From an uncultured Bacteroidaceae bacterium (GTDB lineage Bacteria; Bacteroidota; Bacteroidia; Bacteroidales; Bacteroidaceae): a stretch of 64,000 bases of DNA. The position numbers and the translations under genes are program-made. Shown here piece by piece: positions 7,273 through 17,600 of this stretch (positions within the stretch are counted from its first letter, which is position 1; each line of letters begins with the position of its first letter). The notes below the pieces were generated by a model. That model was not told where the DNA came from and searched no databases. It saw only the letters and a list, made by a program, of their open reading frames with translations. Where the stretch lies: positions 1 to 64,000 of the forward strand of contig CAKRYD010000012.1 of assembly GCA_934426255.1 (NCBI GenBank). Reading direction: 5' to 3'.

Positions 7273-7776
7273 ATGAACATCGTAACATTAGGTTTGTCCG
7301 CGATTTTAGGTAAAACCGGCGAACCGACAAAAGCAGACTTCACGCAAACCGGATATGAAAAATACGGCTTGACTTATGAAGATACCGCGAAAATGGCACA
7401 AGAAGACGGAGAAAGTACCGAGTTTTACGCAGAGGAAGAAGACGATGCGATAGACGAAATTTCTAAAAGCGGGAAAATTACGTTTACGTTTTCCATCATG
7501 AACCCAACGCTGGAATGTCTTAAGCGACTTTTCGGCGGCGAAGTGGCGAGCGACGTATGGGCTTACCCAGATGCGGAAGCACAGGTAGAAGAATCGCTTA
7601 TTATTCTCCCAAAGAAGGGGCTAAAATTTCAAATTCCACGTGCAAAACTTAAAGCCAAGTTTAACGGAGAGTTTTCAAAGAAAGGCTTACTTCTCATTGA
7701 GGTAACGGCTACCGTGTTGAAGCCGAATACTACAGGGTTGAAAAAAATGTATGTAGGAAAGGTTTCTACTGAGTAG
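7273..7776 (+). CDS. Major tail tube protein
   Basis: A 167-residue protein with the beta-sandwich pattern of tail tube proteins (SGKITFTFSIMNPTLECLKRLF, GLKFQIPRAKLKAKFNGEFS, LLLIEVTATVLKPN). It lies immediately before the tail chaperone and the tape measure gene. A terminator-like hairpin follows the stop, as is common after abundant tail tube genes. Confidence 0.75.
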   Translation: MNIVTLGLSAILGKTGEPTKADFTQTGYEKYGLTYEDTAKMAQEDGESTEFYAEEEDDAIDEISKSGKITFTFSIMNPTLECLKRLFGGEVASDVWAYPDAEAQVEESLIILPKKGLKFQIPRAKLKAKFNGEFSKKGLLLIEVTATVLKPNTTGLKKMYVGKVSTE

Positions 7777-7813
7777 AACAAAGCCCTTATTGGCAGCAAA
7801 TCAATTACCAACC

Positions 7814-7845
7814 GAAAGCCCCGTTACTTTGTTTTCGGGGCTTTC
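7814..7845 (+). terminator. Stem-loop after the tail tube gene
   Basis: GAAAGCCCCG (7814-7823) and CGGGGCTTTC (7836-7845) form a perfect 10-bp stem, 12-nt loop, followed by TTCG. It is probably a leaky terminator that raises tube-protein message over the downstream genes. Confidence 0.65.
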
Positions 7846-7860
7846 TTCGATTAAAGCAGC

Positions 7861-8433
7861 ATGGAGAACGAAAAGTTAGACAACCTTACGCGCGAGCAAG
7901 GCGAGTTAAGGCAGATGATAAACGAAGGTGTTACTTTCGATATTGAAGTAACCTACAGCAGGCGGAAGCCCGGATTATTGGGATTTTTCAGAAAGCGCGA
8001 GCAAGTGAAGGAAAAGAAGGTCTTCCGGATAGCAGAACCGACCCTATCCACACTTGACCGACTTAGTATGCTTTGGCTCGAAATGACAATAGACGAAACT
8101 AAGCTGAACGATACGGACTATTTGGCGACCGCTAAGAAGTTGGCAAACAAGGAAGCAAAGAAACTCGCCAAAGTGGTAGCTACCGCAGTATTGGGCGAAG
8201 ATTACTATGACGTGGCCGACAAGGGAGGCTACTACGTACGCAAGCCAAACGAAAAGCGTTTAGCCCGGCTTACTTCGCTATTCAGTCACAGCGTAACCCC
8301 TTCGCAGCTTTTGACGCTTGCCATATTGATAACAAATGTAAGCAACTTAGGGGATTTTATAAACTCTATAAGATTGATGAGCGCAACACGCACAAGCGAT
8401 CCGATAACAAATCTTATAGAGGAACAGGGTTAA
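7861..8433 (+). CDS. Tail assembly chaperone (gpG-like)
   Basis: A 190-residue mainly helical protein directly upstream of the tape measure gene, where lambda-like phages encode gpG. It has a basic segment (RRKPGLLGFFRKREQVKEKK) and a helical C-terminal half. From about 8212 the -1 frame is also open and runs on to 8648. A gpGT-style fusion by programmed -1 frameshift is therefore likely. No classical XXXYYYZ heptamer is visible in the overlap. Confidence 0.7.
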   Translation: MENEKLDNLTREQGELRQMINEGVTFDIEVTYSRRKPGLLGFFRKREQVKEKKVFRIAEPTLSTLDRLSMLWLEMTIDETKLNDTDYLATAKKLANKEAKKLAKVVATAVLGEDYYDVADKGGYYVRKPNEKRLARLTSLFSHSVTPSQLLTLAILITNVSNLGDFINSIRLMSATRTSDPITNLIEEQG

Positions 8434-8459
8434 AAAGTCCACACGGCAGACGGGGCTCG

Positions 8460-8648
8460 GTGTGTTCGCACTTCGGCTGGACGTTGGACTACCTCCTGCA
8501 CGGCATACCGTGGGGGACGGTGCAAAGGATGTTAATAGACGCGCCCGGAGTTGAGGACGAGGACACGAAAAAGGATGATACCGAAATAGTGCTTACGGAC
8601 GACAACGCGGACGATGTAATGAAAATTATAAATAGTTTCAACCGATGA
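8460..8648 (+). CDS. Tail chaperone extension in the -1 frame (gpT-like)
   Basis: This frame encodes CSHFGWTLDYLLHGIPWGTVQ and an acidic tail. The only start-like codon is GTG 8460, which has no ribosome binding site. The frame, however, is open without a start from 8212, through the end of the gpG-like gene, where it is the -1 frame. The pattern W..D.LL..IPW is typical of the second half of tail chaperones made by frameshift. It is therefore best read as the C-terminal part of a fusion. Its stop overlaps the tape measure start (ATGA). Confidence 0.6.
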   Translation: MCSHFGWTLDYLLHGIPWGTVQRMLIDAPGVEDEDTKKDDTEIVLTDDNADDVMKIINSFNR

Positions 8649-11600
8649 ACATACAAAGCGGCGGTTTGTCTTTCGAGATTTCGGGAACGAACAAACAACT
8701 TTTGCAAGTAATAAGCGAGAGTAAGAAAGCTATTCAGACGTTCAGCGCGGAAGCAGTGCAGGACGGCAAGAATATAGATAAAGCCTTTGAAGGTGCATCT
8801 ACAGCCATAAACAAGGGCTTCAAACAAATAGATACCATTGTAGACACCAACAAGGCGGCAATAGTACAGCTTAAAGCCAAGTATGAAGAATTAGGCAAGG
8901 CTTTGAATACGGCTTACATGACACCAGGGAAGGAAAAAGAGTTTATTAATATTCAGAACCGCCGCCAAGAATTGGAAAAAGAAATCAAAGTACGCCGGCA
9001 GATTATAGACGAAGCGGGGCAGCAAGCAGACGCTTTGCAGAAGGAGGAACAAGCTTTAAAAGAGAGAAAGGCGGCTTTAGACAACATAAACAATAAGTAT
9101 AATTCTATACGCACCCAGTTGCGCAAGGCAAAGGAGGAACTTATGCAGATGGCGGCAGCAGGGCAGCGCGGGACGGAGGAGTACGCCAAACAGCAGCAGG
9201 AAGTAGCACGCCTTACAGCTGCCATGAAGTCGGCTAATAAGCAGGCTACCGTATTGGCAAACCCTAATAAGATATTTGCCGGTGTTATTAGCAGCTTGAC
9301 GCTTATGACCAGCAGCTACCAAGCCGTAACGGGAGCCATGGGACTTTTTGCCGGGGAAAACGAGAACTTACAGCGCGTTATGGTAAAGGTTCAAAGTCTA
9401 ATGAGTATTACAATGGCTTTGCAAACGGCTTATACGCAGCTTAACAAAAACAGTGCTTTTCAGCTTGTAATAGTAACCAAGGCAAAGAACATGCTTGCCG
9501 CAGCAAATACACGACTTGCTGCAGCTTTGGGCGTTTCCAATGCTGCAGCTACCGTATTGATGTCTACGCTTACGTTAGGACTTGCAGCCGCAATAACTGC
9601 GGTAATAACCATTATAGACAACTTTACAAGCAAGCAAGCGGAAGCCAAGAAACAAGCCGATGAGTTCAACAAGAAAGTAGCGGAAGCAGCAGTTAAACCC
9701 GTTTTCGCCTACAAGGAACTACAAAGCGAGTGGTTAAGCCTTACCGGTTCTATGAAAGACAAAGAAAAATGGGTGCAGGACAACGCAGACAAATTTACCG
9801 AGCTGGGCTTTAATGTAAAGAACGCAAAACAAGCCGAAGACTTGCTTATAAACAATACGGAAAGCTTTACAGCGGCGTGTATAGCCAAAGCCAAGGCGTT
9901 AGCGGCACAGAACCTCGCAAGCGAGAAATACGAAGCCATTTTGAAGAAGCAAGCCGAGATAGACGCGATGCCGGACAAAACAAGTACCTATATTCAAACG
10001 TCCAACTTTGGAACGGGTTACTGGGTTGAGGGCGAGAATACGGCAAAGAAAAAGGCAAAACAAGAGTTGGCCGAGTTGCAAAAAAACGCCAACGCATTAA
10101 TCCAACAGCAAATAAAGTTTACGCAGGAGGAACAAGCCTATTTGAAGAAGATAGGCATGCAAGCCGGGCAAGTTGTAGCCGGGAGCGTGGAAGCAGCAGA
10201 AAAGGAACTTAACCGACTTCGCGACCTATACAAGAAGGCAGGAACAGATACCGAACGCAATAGTTTGGCGAAGAAGATAGCCAAGCAGGAAGCCGAGGTA
10301 GAACGCCTTAGTTTCAAGTCCAACAAAGAGGGAGGAAAAAACAACGGTAGCGGTGGTAATAAGGAGACATACGAGGACGAGCTGAAGAAGCGCAAAGCTC
10401 TTTACGAAAAGTACTACAACTGGGTAACAAGTGAGGACAAAACCGTAAGAGACGCAGCTCCGACCGAGTTTGCCGCCCTTCTTAAAGACGGTACAAGCTA
10501 CTTAGACTATTTGAACAAGCAGCGCGAGAGCATCGAAAGCAAGGCGAAGAAAACCGCTACTGACTTGAAGAACCTAAGCACGCTTAACGACGAGATAGCG
10601 GAAGCCACCAAGGAAGCAGTACTTAGAGATTTCGACACCCAGCTAAACAAGGAACTGGAGCAGTGCAAGACTATAAGCGAGCAGCTGGCCGTAATAGCAA
10701 AGAAGCGCGAGGAGTTGAAGAACGACAACTCCGACGTAGACAATGCGAAAAAGGAAAGATTAGACACAGCAGAAACGGGCACAAAGGAACAGGCGAAGAA
10801 TGAAACCGCCGAACTTTTGAAGGAGTATGCGGGGTATCTCCAAGAAAAATTAGACTTCGATGAGAGCTACGCCCGCAACCGCGAGCTATTGGAAAAGCAA
10901 GCGGCAGAAGCATCCACCGAGGAAGAAAGGGGAGTAGCCGAAGCCGCGCTGGAAGGTTTGGAGAAGAAACGCCAAGAATACGCCAAGCGCAGCGGAAGCG
11001 AGCAGTACGACCAACTTTTAACGGAATACCAAAGCTACCAGCAAAGACTGGCCGCAATACAAGAGATGTACAGCCAGCAACGCGCGGAAGCCGAGAAGCA
11101 AGGCAACTTAGCCATGATTTCGCAGATAAACGCCAAGGAGCAGGAGGAGCTAAGCAAACTTGCAGCATCACGCCTTATGGCTACCGAAAGCTGGAATCAG
11201 TTGTTTAGCGACATTTCAAGCCTAAGTACGTCCACGATAAACAAGCTGCTGAAGGACATTAACAACAAGAAAATAAACCTTTCCGCACAGTTCAACCCGA
11301 CAGACCTAAAGGCGATAAACGACCAGCTTATGACCGCGCGTAACGAGTTGGAGAAACGTAATCCCTTCCTGTCGTTGAAAAACAGCCTTTCGGAACTACG
11401 CACAGCTATGAAAACCGAAAAACTGTTAGAGAGCGATGACCCGTTTGTAAAGAGATTGCAGGAAAAGAAGAAGCAATACCAAGAGTACACGGAAGCTGTA
11501 ATTAGTTCGGACAAGATTTTAGCCGGTTCAGCAAAGGACGCATACGCCGACCTTCTTAGGCAAGGTTCAACGTATATAGACTTCCTGCGCCGCAAGATAG

Positions 11601-12859
11601 CCGAGCTTAACAAGCAGAAGGTAGAACTAAAGATAACCACAGAGGGAGAAGAACAGCTTAACATACTTCAAGCCGCGTTAGACAAGGAAACGGGACAAAC
11701 CAAGACCTTGGCACAAGGTTTTAAAGATGCCTTCAAGAGTATAGGCAGTAGCTTAGATTTTGTGTCGCAAAGTTTCGATAGTGTCGTAGGCGGCATTAAG
11801 AAGATGGGCATTTCGATGGACGAGGAAACGGAAGCCATATTAGGCGACATAAGCGGCATGATGGGCGGGGCAAGCCAACTTGCAAGCGGTTTAGCCACGG
11901 GAAACCCGTTAGGCGTAATACAAGGTTCGGTAGGTTTGCTTTCGTCAGCCTTTAGCCTTTTCAACTCACGCGACCGCAAAGCCGAGAGATCAATCAAGCG
12001 ACACCAAGCAGCGGTAACGAAGTTAGGCTACGCTTACAACGAGCTGGAACACGCCGTAGACAAGGCGTTAGGCGAAAGCAAGTACCAAAACCAAAGCGCG
12101 GTAATTCAGAACCTACGCGCCCAGCAAAACGAGATAGAAGGCATGATATCCGACGAAAAGAGCAAGAAGAAAAAGGATAAAAGCCGCATCGCAGAATGGG
12201 AAGAGCAATACCGCGAAGTCGGGCGGCAAATTGAAGATATCATAGACGAGATAACGCAGGACATCACGCAGACATCAGCCGGGGAACTTGCTGACAGTTT
12301 GGCGGACGCGCTTGTAGAAGCGTTTGAGGGCGGCGAGGACGCGGCAAAGGCTTTCGGCGATGTCGCTAACGACGTGCTTAAAAACGCGGTCAAGAACGCG
12401 CTTAAATTGCAGTTTTTGGAAAAGCCATTACAAAACGCAATAAAACAGCTTCAAAAAGATATGGGCTTCGACGAGGAAGGAAACGGCACTTTTAACGGAC
12501 TTACGGAAGCCGAGCAAGCGCGGTTCAAGAATGCCATACAGAAAGCCGGGGCAAACTTTTCAGCTGCGATGGACATGTACAAGGACTTGTTTACGGATTT
12601 GGATAATACCGACCCTTCCACACTAAGCGGCGCGATTTCAAGCGCGAGCCAAGAAAGTATAGACCTATTGGCAGGGCAGACAAACGCCGTAAGGCAGAAC
12701 CAAGTAACAAGTATTCAGCTAATACGGGAGCAGCTGATGCACCTTGCCAACGTGGATAAGGGAATAGGCATCATAGCCGACCGCGTACAAAGTATTATAA
12801 ACCACCTTACGAGTAAAGACGATGATAACGGGCTACGTTCGCAAGGTATAACAGACTAA
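8645..12859 (+). CDS. Tape measure protein
   Basis: A 1404-residue protein, by far the longest helical product of the prophage, directly after the tail chaperone. Long charged coiled-coil stretches alternate with Lys/Glu/Gln-rich segments. Two hydrophobic regions stand at about residues 209-236 and 292-325, the latter TLTLGLAAAITAVITII. At about 1.5 Angstrom per residue the length implies a tail near 200 nm. It sets tail length and is expected to exit with the DNA during injection. It starts within an ATGA overlap, so its translation is coupled to the chaperone extension. Confidence 0.93.
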   Translation: MNIQSGGLSFEISGTNKQLLQVISESKKAIQTFSAEAVQDGKNIDKAFEGASTAINKGFKQIDTIVDTNKAAIVQLKAKYEELGKALNTAYMTPGKEKEFINIQNRRQELEKEIKVRRQIIDEAGQQADALQKEEQALKERKAALDNINNKYNSIRTQLRKAKEELMQMAAAGQRGTEEYAKQQQEVARLTAAMKSANKQATVLANPNKIFAGVISSLTLMTSSYQAVTGAMGLFAGENENLQRVMVKVQSLMSITMALQTAYTQLNKNSAFQLVIVTKAKNMLAAANTRLAAALGVSNAAATVLMSTLTLGLAAAITAVITIIDNFTSKQAEAKKQADEFNKKVAEAAVKPVFAYKELQSEWLSLTGSMKDKEKWVQDNADKFTELGFNVKNAKQAEDLLINNTESFTAACIAKAKALAAQNLASEKYEAILKKQAEIDAMPDKTSTYIQTSNFGTGYWVEGENTAKKKAKQELAELQKNANALIQQQIKFTQEEQAYLKKIGMQAGQVVAGSVEAAEKELNRLRDLYKKAGTDTERNSLAKKIAKQEAEVERLSFKSNKEGGKNNGSGGNKETYEDELKKRKALYEKYYNWVTSEDKTVRDAAPTEFAALLKDGTSYLDYLNKQRESIESKAKKTATDLKNLSTLNDEIAEATKEAVLRDFDTQLNKELEQCKTISEQLAVIAKKREELKNDNSDVDNAKKERLDTAETGTKEQAKNETAELLKEYAGYLQEKLDFDESYARNRELLEKQAAEASTEEERGVAEAALEGLEKKRQEYAKRSGSEQYDQLLTEYQSYQQRLAAIQEMYSQQRAEAEKQGNLAMISQINAKEQEELSKLAASRLMATESWNQLFSDISSLSTSTINKLLKDINNKKINLSAQFNPTDLKAINDQLMTARNELEKRNPFLSLKNSLSELRTAMKTEKLLESDDPFVKRLQEKKKQYQEYTEAVISSDKILAGSAKDAYADLLRQGSTYIDFLRRKIAELNKQKVELKITTEGEEQLNILQAALDKETGQTKTLAQGFKDAFKSIGSSLDFVSQSFDSVVGGIKKMGISMDEETEAILGDISGMMGGASQLASGLATGNPLGVIQGSVGLLSSAFSLFNSRDRKAERSIKRHQAAVTKLGYAYNELEHAVDKALGESKYQNQSAVIQNLRAQQNEIEGMISDEKSKKKKDKSRIAEWEEQYREVGRQIEDIIDEITQDITQTSAGELADSLADALVEAFEGGEDAAKAFGDVANDVLKNAVKNALKLQFLEKPLQNAIKQLQKDMGFDEEGNGTFNGLTEAEQARFKNAIQKAGANFSAAMDMYKDLFTDLDNTDPSTLSGAISSASQESIDLLAGQTNAVRQNQVTSIQLIREQLMHLANVDKGIGIIADRVQSIINHLTSKDDDNGLRSQGITD

Positions 12860-12863
12860 AGGC

Positions 12864-13367
12864 ATGGAGCTAAAGGAACTAAAGAAAAAGTTAGCGGCAG
12901 AAGCCAAGGAAAAGGGAATTTGCCGCGAGTGGTACGAGTTCATCCTAAACGCTACTTCTAAGGAGCGTTTGCTGACGCTATTTGTTAAAGGTTTGGACTT
13001 TTGCGTAGAAAACAAGTATCCATCCGCGCAGCTTCGCGCGGAGTTTGCCGGGCTACGCCAGCATTTCGGCATCTTCATGAACGACCACATCAGCGTAAAA
13101 AGCGGAAAGTACGTTATAGCCTTCGGCACGTCAGAGGGCAAAGCAAGTTATAGCGGCTTTGACGTGGCGCAGATTTGGGTGCGTGAGGACACACGGCTGG
13201 AGGTAACGGCAACTGATAACGCGGTAGTCTGCATTGAGGTTGCAGACAGGGCGCAAGTAACAATAACAGCAAGCGGAGCGGCTCGCGTTAGTGTGTTCCT
13301 TCACGGCGGAACGCTTACCAAAAACGCGGCCGGCAAAGCTACTATTAAAGTCATTGATAAAAGCTAA
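12864..13367 (+). CDS. Unrecognised tail-region protein with beta-repeat C-terminus
   Basis: A 167-residue protein with a helical N-terminal part (residues 1-70, KELKKKLAAEAKEKGICREW) and a C-terminal half of short repeating strands (RLEVTATDNAVVCIEVADRA, QVTITASGAARVSVFLHGG). Such strands suggest a beta-helix or stacked-strand fold. It lies between the tape measure and distal tail genes, so it is probably structural. I do not recognise a named family. Confidence 0.6.
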   Translation: MELKELKKKLAAEAKEKGICREWYEFILNATSKERLLTLFVKGLDFCVENKYPSAQLRAEFAGLRQHFGIFMNDHISVKSGKYVIAFGTSEGKASYSGFDVAQIWVREDTRLEVTATDNAVVCIEVADRAQVTITASGAARVSVFLHGGTLTKNAAGKATIKVIDKS

Positions 13368-13372
13368 TAATT

Positions 13373-14593
13373 ATGGCAACAGAGAATAACGTAATACTTA
13401 ACCTTCCGTTTGAAGAGGCAAGCGGCTCGCAAGTGGCGTATGACTACTCAAAGAATCGCTATGACGCAACGGTAACGGGCTGTACATTTGTCACGGGCAA
13501 GCAGGGCAACTGCATCCATTTTGACGGGGACGGACATGCCGACGTCAGCAAGGATATCTTAAGTACAGCAAGCGATTTTACTATCATAGCTTGGATTAAA
13601 GCTGGAAGATACGAAGACGGATGTACAGCTAAACGAATAGGGTTGTTTTGCAATACAGGGCAAATGGAGGGATACCGCGAAAGTTGGGTAGAGGTGCAGC
13701 CGGATAGTTGGGGGTGCTATATAGTAAAAAGGCAACTAAATACGGTAAGTTTTTACTTAAATACGCAGTTAATAGATACCTTCGTTTTGCCTTCTATTCT
13801 ATTAACCGGTGTGGCTTTAGTTCAAGACATTTACGGAACAGAAAATGGCTACGGAGATTTAGACGAATTGAAAATCTACGATGTAGCACTGAGTGAAACC
13901 GAAATAGCGGAAGAATTAAGCCGTTTTGCACGAATAGAATACTTCTTAGGCGGTGTTAGTTTCAACGACCTTGATTTGCATGTAGAAAGTTCTACGGGTG
14001 TGTTAGACCTTCCAAAGCTAAAGACACCCACCTCCGTAGATTGGGCGGACTACCACGGCGAAGTAATAGACCTTACCGAAAAACGCTACCAAGCACGCGA
14101 AATAACGCTTAATTGCTGGCTCCGAGCAAAGGGAAAGTTGGACTTCACGGAGCGCGTGAACCGCGTTTACGACATTCTTAGGCAGGACGGGACGCAACGC
14201 CTTATGATTTCCATACACCCAACTAAGCCGTTGGTTTACGAGGTGTACTGCGAGGACGGCGTAGCACCTTCCAAACGTTGGCACGACGATAAGATGATAG
14301 GCACTTTTTCCTTGAAGCTAAAAGAACCCGACCCAGTAAAGCGAGTTATACGCCACCAGCGCATGAACTACGCCACCGGCGAACTGAAGATAGAGCTAAA
14401 AAGCGACAAGATGATTACCATCTATTGGGGTGACGGTGAGGTTACGGCGGACGTTTACGGCGACTGCACGGGCGACAACGCGATAAAGCACACATACACC
14501 AACAACGGCATCTATTACGCCATTGTCGGCGGTGTGATTGAGGATGTAACGGACTTTTCCACTAACGGCATAGTAGTATGGCGGCAACTATAA
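13373..14593 (+). CDS. Distal tail protein with LamG and PKD-like domains
   Basis: A 406-residue protein in three parts. Residues 1-185 form a LamG/concanavalin-like domain (NLPFEEASGSQVAYDYSKN, CIHFDGDGHADVS, DFTIIAWIKAG). Residues about 190-330 have the look of a distal tail (Dit) protein (ITLNCWLRAKGKLDFTERVN). Residues about 340-406 contain a PKD-like module with YWGDGEVT and KHTYTNNGIYYAIVGG. The Dit part would cap the tail tube. The added lectin-like and PKD domains could contact surface sugars. Domain calls are by pattern; the sugar-binding role is inference. Confidence 0.75.
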   Translation: MATENNVILNLPFEEASGSQVAYDYSKNRYDATVTGCTFVTGKQGNCIHFDGDGHADVSKDILSTASDFTIIAWIKAGRYEDGCTAKRIGLFCNTGQMEGYRESWVEVQPDSWGCYIVKRQLNTVSFYLNTQLIDTFVLPSILLTGVALVQDIYGTENGYGDLDELKIYDVALSETEIAEELSRFARIEYFLGGVSFNDLDLHVESSTGVLDLPKLKTPTSVDWADYHGEVIDLTEKRYQAREITLNCWLRAKGKLDFTERVNRVYDILRQDGTQRLMISIHPTKPLVYEVYCEDGVAPSKRWHDDKMIGTFSLKLKEPDPVKRVIRHQRMNYATGELKIELKSDKMITIYWGDGEVTADVYGDCTGDNAIKHTYTNNGIYYAIVGGVIEDVTDFSTNGIVVWRQL

Positions 14594-14605
14594 GCAGGAA
14601 TTAGT

Positions 14606-17600
14606 ATGGAACAAATTATCATTTACCACCCGGACGGGACAACAATACCGCTGATAAGCAAGAAGAACGTTAGCGTAGTGAGTAAGGCGACACAGAAAAC
14701 CGCCTTACTTTCCGATGACGTGATTAGTATTACCGTTTCGTCCGCTGTGCCTTTAGACCTACGTATAGGCGACACGGCACGCATTTACGGCAAGCCTTAC
14801 AAGCTAAACCAGCTTTCAGAGCCAACCAAGAACGGCGAACGCCGCTATTCCTACGATTTGCGGCTGGAGGGCTTACAGTACGATTTAATAGATGTTCATT
14901 ACCATTTGCCCGAAAACGCATACGGCGAAACATTCTACGCAGACCTTGAAGGGCATTTGAAAGTATTGCTTTGGAACATTAGCCGCATTTACCCCGGCAA
15001 GTGGGTATTAGGCGAGTTCCCGAAAGATACAGACTACAAGAACATCACGAACAGCGAGAAGAACGCCCTCCAAGTGTTGCAGGAGCTTTGCAGCGATTAC
15101 GGCGTAGAATTTGAGATTACGACAGACGGCACGACCCACACGCTTAACATAAAGAAGCAAGTAGGCGAAACGCACGCCTTCACGCTTCGATTTGGGCGCG
15201 GTAAGGGTTTGTACCAGCTTTCGCGCAAGAACGTGAACAATGCCGGGATAACAAACCGCCTTTACGTTTATGGAGGTACGGAGAACTTAGGAAGCAAATA
15301 CGGACACACAAAGTTATGCCTTCCGGGTACTACGCGCCTTTCGTCATTTCTTGAGGATAAGGAATCTATCAGCGTTTACGGTGTGAAGGAAGGCGAAAAG
15401 AACTATTCAGACATAAAGCCCCAGCGCGTAGGCACGGTTACGGCTTTGGGCAAGGATGTTATTACATTCGTGGATGAAACGATGTTCGACCTTAACGCGA
15501 AGGATAAGGACGGCAAAAGCACAAAGTACCTTATAGAAGGGACAAATGCTAAGATTAAGTTTGAAAGCGGACAGCTTGCCGGATATGAATTTGATTTGCA
15601 CACCTATGATCATGCTACGCACACATTCGTAATAAACAAGTTCACGGACGATAACGGTATGGTTTTCCCGTCAGATGAAACAGCGGCTTTCAAAATTCAG
15701 AAGGGAGACAAGTATAGCATCTTCGACATAAACCTCCCAGACGAGTACAGGACGAAAGCCGAAAAGGAATTAGCCGAGGAAGCCACTAAATACCTCCCGA
15801 CCGTCAGCCAACCGCAAGTAAGCTACAAACTTTCGCTTACCGAAGGCTTTTTTACGCAGCTTTGGGGCAAGGACACGAAAACGGAGGTTTTACACGTCGG
15901 AGACTTCATACAGATAGAGGACGAGCAAATAGGCGTGAACAAAGCCGTAAGGATTACGCAGATAGACCGCAACCTTTTGAAACGCCACAGTTACGACATC
16001 ACACTAAGCGACACCGTAACCAAGAGCACGACGGTTAAGGTTATAAACAACTTGCAGGAGATTAACGAAACGATTGCTATAAACAAGTTGGCAGACCCGA
16101 CTAAGGCGCGCAGAAAATGGAGGGCAACCCAAGAGCTTCTAAGCATGGTATTCGACCCCGAAGGCGACTATTACAGCGAGAAAATAAAACCGCTTTCCAT
16201 TGATACGCAAATGTTGAGCGTAGGCGCGAAAAGTACACAGTTCACGCTGCTAAACGTAACCTTCCAACCGAACTACAACGGCGATGCCAATACGCTCTAC
16301 GTTTCGCCCGGACAATTGGCACACTATGCCATAGACCCAAAAGGCGTTAAGTATTGGCTGTTGGACGGCGCGACATTTAGCGAGCTAAAAGCAGATACCG
16401 CATACTACATTTACGCACGATGCTCCACGACGGAAGCAAGCGGCGTAATAACGCTTTCCACAACGGCAAAGGCTGTAAGTAGCGAAGAACGCTATTATAA
16501 CTTTCTTGTTGGTGTACTTAATTCTGTGATAACGGACACGGACGGCGGACGACCCGGAAGGCTCGTTAGTCTTACTTACGGGAGCACGACCATAAACGGG
16601 CGTTTTGTCAGAACTGGACGCATCGAAAGCAGCGGCGGCGGTAAGTGCTACTTCGATTTAGATAACGATGAAATAGGCGGCGTTATTCATTTCGTCAGCA
16701 GGGACGGAACTACAAAGAACATTTCGGACGTAGATGACAATGCTAACGAAGCAAAGGACTATATAGACAACACGCTACCGGGGGTACTTGGAGATATTCA
16801 ACAGCAGCTGGACGGACAAATCGAACAATTCTTTTACGAAGTTGACCCTTCGCCTCTTTCAACGTCACCACGTGGTGAAGAAAATTTGCCGAATAGTGGC
16901 TGGACGGATATAGATACAAAAGAAAAACATCTTAATGATTTGTATTATAACACTTCATCCGGGAAAGTTTGGCGGTACACAAAAATAAATTGGAGACCAA
17001 GACCGGGAGCGCAAAGCGGGACGTTTTATGTTTGGCAGGAATTGCAGGATTCAGATCTTGAACAAGCCCTTTCGCTGGCAAATAACGCTATGGAGCTTGG
17101 GAAAACAAAAAGCCGCGTATTCACAGCTACACCGGTACCGCCCTATTCGGTTGGCGACCTTTGGGCACAAGGTGAAACGGGAGATATTATGCGGTGCAAG
17201 ATTGCACGAGATTCAGGCGATTTTTCTGCGGATGATTGGGAAAAGGCTTCCAAATATACAGACGACACAACACTAAACAAGTTTATTGATGGTGCTTTTG
17301 CAACGACGATAGACACAATGAACCAACAGCTTGACGGAAAAATAGAAGCTTGGTTTCAAACGGCTCTACCTTCTAACCAATGGACAACGGTAACAGACAG
17401 GGAAAAACATATTGGGGATATGTGGTATAACACGGAGACGAAGGAACTAAAATGCTACCAAAAGAAGGTTCTTGAAGTTAACGGGCAATCCTATACAGTA
17501 TACCAATGGCAGGCTATAGAGGATAAAACAGCGTTGAATGCATACGAAGCAGCCAGCAAAGCGCAGGACACGGCGGATGGAAAACGCCAGGTTTTCGTAA

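Noticed and set aside
8380..8445. Classical slippery heptamer at the end of the tail chaperone gene
   Set aside because: Candidates such as GGGTTAA and GATTTTA do not fit X-XXY-YYZ in the zero frame; no site is claimed.
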